From Alteromonas gracilis (GTDB lineage Bacteria; Pseudomonadota; Gammaproteobacteria; Enterobacterales; Alteromonadaceae): a DNA stretch of 64,000 bases. Numbering within the stretch: the stretch's first letter is position 1; the number at the start of each line of letters is the position of its first letter. Under the pieces are notes generated by a model. The model was not told where the DNA came from, did not search any database, and saw nothing but the letters and a program-made list of their open reading frames with translations. Below are positions 60,896 to 64,000 of this stretch, in pieces. A program made the position numbers and the translations under genes. The stretch spans positions 57,632 through 121,631 of the forward strand of contig NZ_PVNO01000010.1 in NCBI RefSeq assembly GCF_002993325.1, in the 5' to 3' direction.

Positions 60896-62371
60896 TTATT
60901 GTCGTCCCCATCCCTTTCCTCCCATTTCTACCAACCGAGACGCGGCTCGTCGAAAGGAAAAGGCGAGATCATTGGCAGACGAAAATTGTGCCAGTGACAC
61001 GCCAATTCGTCCCGTCGCCGACCACTCATAATATTTCCCTTCTTTGGTGCGGATCATGGTGGTCGCAAAGGAACTCGAGTTTCCTCCCTTGTCATTGACG
61101 ATCAATTCGCCATCGCCGTCACTGCTTTCGATTTGCGCTTCAAAATCAACAAACAATTCGTCGAGCGGGACTTGTGCCGCCAGCACCAAGCGGGTACGGG
61201 ATTCATAACACGCGTCGACAAGAGTCACAAATCGTCGTGCTTCGTTGAGGTGATTGGCGTCCAGTTGAGGGACATGTTCCATGATGATAACCGGAAATCG
61301 CCGGCAGAGAGAAATATAATCGGCCGCCCCGAGCGGTTGGTAGCACAACTCGGAAAAGTCAAACCAAGCGCACCGGTCATTGAATCTGGCGACCTGGACG
61401 GTGCGACCAAAGAGGACGGAAATGCTCTCGGTCTCAGTAGTGGATGCAGTGCCACCAAATATTTCTTCCAACTGCGCCTGTATGTTGTTAATACTATTAT
61501 CGCCATGAATATCCTTACTTAACCAAAAATAGGATTGGCCATCCGCCCGACTTTCGAGACGATAATCCTTCTGGGAGTCCTCCATGGAAATGATGTCGAA
61601 CGTGTGTTTTAACATGTCTATGAATGGCAAAAAGAGAGAGCGGTTAATGCCTCCCTCATACAAGGCATCGGGGGCGCGATTCGAGGTGGCCACCACCACG
61701 ACATTCCAATACGATAAGAATAAAAAAAGTCGTTTCAAAATCATAGCGTCGGCAACGTCTGTCACTTGAAATTCATCGAAACAGAGAAGTTGGGCTTCTT
61801 GTGCCAATTGTTGCGCAACAATGGGGATCGCATCGTCTCGTGGGTGTTCCTGTTTGTAGACAAATATTCGATGATGGACGTCTAGCATAAATTCATGAAA
61901 GTGAACGCGGCGTTTGGTAATTTTTGCGTGTTTGTGGCTGTTATTTTTACAGCAAGAATCATCATCAGGAGCATTAACCAAGGCGTAAAAGAGATCCATT
62001 AGAAAGCTCTTGCCAACCCCGACAGGCCCATGAATGTAAATGCCTCGCGGTGATGGACCAAAAGACCACAAATGGAGCTTCTTTCGAAGAAAGGACTGAG
62101 CGGATGCCAGAGAACGCCCCAGTAACCGAGGGCCGCTGCTTGCACAACTGCCTTCTCTTCGATAGTCGGTGCGCATGGGTACTGGTGGGAGCGCAGCAAG
62201 AGACTCGTACAGGGCATCGAGTTTTGCTGCCAGAGCGACTTGCGCGTGATCTCGTTGCACCTCCCCCGCATCCACCTTGCGTTCATACGCCGCTGTCACG
62301 GGGCCTGTTTGGAGACACCGCTTAGCGACGCGATGTTGTGCTGTCATCTTCTTCGTCACCGTCTTCATCAT
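60896..62371 (-). CDS. AFG1/ZapE-family ATPase, mitochondrial/alphaproteobacterial type
   Basis: A 491-residue P-loop ATPase. Walker A is GIYIHGPVGVGKSFLMDLFY (GPVGVGKS 115-122), the family motif is RRVHFHEFMLDVHHRI (154-169), Walker B is LLCFDEFQVTDVADAM (195-210), and the sensor region is VVATSNRAPDALYEGGINRSLFLPFIDML. A second domain holds PLGAADYISLCRRFPVIIMEHVPQL and NEARRFVTLVDACYESRTRLVLAA. The tail YEWSATGRIGVSLAQFSSANDLAFSFRRAASRLVEMGG is absent from gammaproteobacterial ZapE (about 375 residues) and resembles algal/stramenopile AFG1. A Cys/Lys-rich loop after Walker A is also unlike bacterial ZapE. The gene looks richer in G+C than its neighbours. Transfer from a eukaryote or alphaproteobacterium is inferred. 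It has no introns. Confidence 0.85.
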   Translation of the reverse strand: MMKTVTKKMTAQHRVAKRCLQTGPVTAAYERKVDAGEVQRDHAQVALAAKLDALYESLAALPPVPMRTDYRREGSCASSGPRLLGRSLASAQSFLRKKLHLWSFGPSPRGIYIHGPVGVGKSFLMDLFYALVNAPDDDSCCKNNSHKHAKITKRRVHFHEFMLDVHHRIFVYKQEHPRDDAIPIVAQQLAQEAQLLCFDEFQVTDVADAMILKRLFLFLSYWNVVVVATSNRAPDALYEGGINRSLFLPFIDMLKHTFDIISMEDSQKDYRLESRADGQSYFWLSKDIHGDNSINNIQAQLEEIFGGTASTTETESISVLFGRTVQVARFNDRCAWFDFSELCYQPLGAADYISLCRRFPVIIMEHVPQLDANHLNEARRFVTLVDACYESRTRLVLAAQVPLDELFVDFEAQIESSDGDGELIVNDKGGNSSSFATTMIRTKEGKYYEWSATGRIGVSLAQFSSANDLAFSFRRAASRLVEMGGKGWGRQ

Positions 62372-62769
62372 GGCCTCATGCGTTTATTAACTAGAAAGTA
62401 TGTACGCTAGATTTCTGCATGAGTATCAATTGATACTCATCCACACCCTCCTCTATTTTTAACAACAGCTTTGCTCTCACTTTCGATATTCGAGTCGGCA
62501 ATCTGTTTAGTGCAATGGGGCAACGCAGAAGCTTTAGGATAGAGGCAAAATAAAGCAATATTTTTCATAAACTTAAAATACATGACGCCTCATGTTTTCC
62601 ATAATGACATCTATTTAATGTTCTTAAGAGGGTGATATTCGGCTATTTTTAATCTATTAATCATGTGATGATACTTCGCTCAATACGGTCTGATAGTTGG
62701 TTTTTTTTACCGACAGCTTTAATTTGATTGTTCACCTTTTAAAACCAGCGCCTAACGACCGCAATTGGC
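62372..62769. other. Intergenic region between AFG1-like gene and IS30
   Basis: About 400 bases of AT-rich, Alteromonas-like composition with no supportable ORF. It contains the perfect palindrome listed separately and the expected promoter of the leftward AFG1-like gene. Confidence 0.45.
62419..62440. promoter_or_regulatory. 22-bp perfect palindrome (operator candidate)
   Basis: The half-site ATGAGTATCAA is followed directly by its exact reverse complement, with no spacer. It sits 48 nt upstream of the AFG1-like ATG. A dimeric or tetrameric repressor is the likely ligand. Confidence 0.6.
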
Positions 62770-63991
62770 CTTGAGTTCAATCAATGGGCGCAACACATTG
62801 GTTAAATCTCTGTGCTGGTGTTTCATAGTCTAACGTTTTTCTTGGTCTTTCGTTAAGTTGTCTCGCTACACTGCTAAGTTTTTGTTGGCTGTGTACTGAT
62901 AAGTCGGTACTTTTTGGAAAATACTGTCGTAGTAATCGATTGGTGTTTTCATTGGTACCACGTTGCCACGGTGAGTAAGGATCGCAAAGATAGACTTTTA
63001 TATCCGTGGCTAGTGTGAATTGTTTGTGGTCTTTAATTTCTCTCCCCCTGTCCCAAGTTAGAGATTTATATAGTTCCTTAGGTAGCTTTTGAGCGTGCTT
63101 GATAAGTGCAGCAATCACGGTCGACGTTCTACTATCATCCACTTTCGCCAGCATTACGAATCGAGAGTGCCTCTCTACTAGTGTCGCTATGTAACTGTTG
63201 TTGGAGCCACATATTAGGTCGCCTTCCCAGTGACCAGGGATCGCTCTATCTTCAACTGATGCAGGTCGTTCACTTATAGAAACAGCATCAGGGATTTTGC
63301 CTAGACCTAACCTTTTCAGTGAAGATTGACGAGATTTGCGAACCGCTCTTTTTGACCGCAAAAACTTTTGTAGCTCTTTCTTTAGAGCGCCTCGCGTCTG
63401 AATGAAGAGTGTTTTATAGATGGTTTCGTGAGACACGTACATTTCCTGATTATCGGGGTATTGTCGCTTTAACCAACCCGCAATTTGTTGTGGCGACCAT
63501 GCCCTTTTAAGCTTAACAGCTATTAGTTTACATAACTCTGGGGATCCAATTAACTTACATGGCTTAGGTCTCAATGCTTCATCCCATGCTCGTTGTTCAG
63601 CTTTCACGGCGCGGTAGTGCTTCAACCCACCATTTCTTTTTACTTCACGGCTAATTGTAGATGGCGCTCTGGACAAACGTCTGGCAATTTCTCGAATGGA
63701 TTGTTTACCGACTAAGCATCGTGATATTTCTTCTCTTTCATCAAGCGAGAGAGACTGTGGATGTCTTTTTCGTTCTGGTGGCCGAAATCCACCAGTTTGA
63801 TAAATAGTTGGCATAATAGAAGAGTGAAAGCGATCAAACATTCTAGCTATATCATGCAGCGAATCACCTCGCTTATATCTGTCCCAAATAAGCGCTTTCT
63901 GTTCTGGTGAGTAATAGATACGTTTTCTTTGTTTCATGGCAACATTCCTCCTTTAATAAGGATAGCGTTGCACTCACCAATTGAACTCAAG
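62770..63991 (-). mobile_element. Complete IS30-family insertion sequence
   Basis: About 1222 bp bounded by imperfect inverted repeats. The left end CTTGAGTTCAAT (62770-62781) extends with matches through GCAAC to 62794. The right end (63967-63991) carries ATTGAACTCAAG and GTTGC. It encloses one transposase gene. Flanking bases (GGC on the left, ACG on the right) do not show the 2-3 bp direct repeat normally made by this family. Confidence 0.88.
62777..63937 (-). CDS. IS30-family DDE transposase
   Basis: 386 residues, full length for the family. The N-terminal helix-turn-helix pair (YYSPEQKALIWDRYKRGDSLHDIARMF, then LSLDEREEISRCLVGKQSIREIARRLSRAPSTISREVKRN) precedes the catalytic domain: GHWEGDLICG (first Asp), SLTWDRGREI (second Asp) and PWQRGTNENTNRLLRQYFPK (Glu). 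The closing LNERPRKTLDYETPAQRF is typical. AGGAGG precedes the ATG. The reading frame is intact, so the element may be active. The stop lies inside the left inverted repeat. Confidence 0.96.
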   Translation of the reverse strand: MKQRKRIYYSPEQKALIWDRYKRGDSLHDIARMFDRFHSSIMPTIYQTGGFRPPERKRHPQSLSLDEREEISRCLVGKQSIREIARRLSRAPSTISREVKRNGGLKHYRAVKAEQRAWDEALRPKPCKLIGSPELCKLIAVKLKRAWSPQQIAGWLKRQYPDNQEMYVSHETIYKTLFIQTRGALKKELQKFLRSKRAVRKSRQSSLKRLGLGKIPDAVSISERPASVEDRAIPGHWEGDLICGSNNSYIATLVERHSRFVMLAKVDDSRTSTVIAALIKHAQKLPKELYKSLTWDRGREIKDHKQFTLATDIKVYLCDPYSPWQRGTNENTNRLLRQYFPKSTDLSVHSQQKLSSVARQLNERPRKTLDYETPAQRFNQCVAPID

Positions 63992-64000
63992 ACGTAAAGC

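Noticed and set aside
60807..61031. Plus-strand ORF (MDKNRDASATLGLVIGKRYF...) cut by the AFG1 segment
   Set aside because: The first 28 codons look protein-like and might mark a truncated host gene at the junction, but the rest is antisense to the AFG1 gene, the ribosome-binding site is poor and no family is recognised.
60896..62371. Contamination or chimeric assembly as the source of the AFG1-like gene
   Set aside because: Cannot be excluded from one sequence, but the gene is intronless and both flanks pass smoothly into Alteromonas-like DNA, so it is reported as a transfer candidate.

Overview
The window is bacterial chromosome from a marine gammaproteobacterium, most likely an Alteromonas or close relative. 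The basis is the set of recognisable housekeeping genes (alaA, yfbR, msrPQ, yqaA, hemN, modABC/moa), a DUF3718-type secreted protein typical of Alteromonadales, moderate G+C, and intact CTGT-N8-ACAG (LexA) and TTGA-N6-TCAA (FNR) sites. No rRNA, tRNA or CRISPR array was seen.

Bases 1-29,829 are core chromosome. In order they hold: two overlapping RND efflux permeases (the first cut by the window edge); a small DUF3718 secreted protein; a DUF2189 membrane protein; alaA, the 5'-nucleotidase yfbR and a dGTPase-like enzyme; the periplasmic methionine sulfoxide reductase pair msrPQ; yqaA; a LexA-controlled SulA-like inhibitor; a SEC-C/YchJ protein; a DUF6174-like lipoprotein; a four-gene leftward operon (histidine phosphatase, acyl-CoA dehydrogenase, APH-like kinase, quinone oxidoreductase); an XdhC protein; a FrnE-type DsbA; an SGNH hydrolase; hemN behind an FNR-like box; and a compact molybdenum operon (moaB-moaC-moaD-moaE-modA-modB-modC) divergent from a moeB/ThiF-type gene.

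Bases 30,063-58,258 are a 28.2-kb integrated element. It splits a succinylglutamate desuccinylase/aspartoacylase-family gene after codon 49 and leaves the 5-bp sequence TGCAA at both ends. The left end carries a recombination module: two large tyrosine-recombinase-like proteins, a P-loop/coiled-coil protein and a third canonical tyrosine recombinase. The cargo is mostly defence-like: a two-gene membrane cassette; a nine-gene leftward type I restriction-modification operon, into which three unusual genes are embedded between hsdS and hsdR (a HEAT-like solenoid, a possible PD-(D/E)XK protein and an OLD-family ATPase/TOPRIM protein); an orphan Xre/ParS-type antitoxin; a helicase plus winged-helix gene pair divergent from a small XRE regulator with two operator-like repeats; and a coiled-coil/zinc-ribbon protein. 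The right end carries a complete, diverged homologue of the very gene that the element interrupts. In that copy the TGCAA core is synonymously changed to TCCAA. This looks like a built-in rescue allele that is also resistant to re-insertion, and it is the most interesting system in the window.

Bases 58,259-64,000 hold the 3' part of the split gene, a decayed scrap that resembles the same gene, a cytoplasmic CZB-domain chemoreceptor, an AFG1/ZapE-family ATPase of mitochondrial/alphaproteobacterial rather than gammaproteobacterial type (a candidate inter-domain transfer), a 22-bp perfect palindrome upstream of it, and a complete IS30-family insertion sequence at the window's end.
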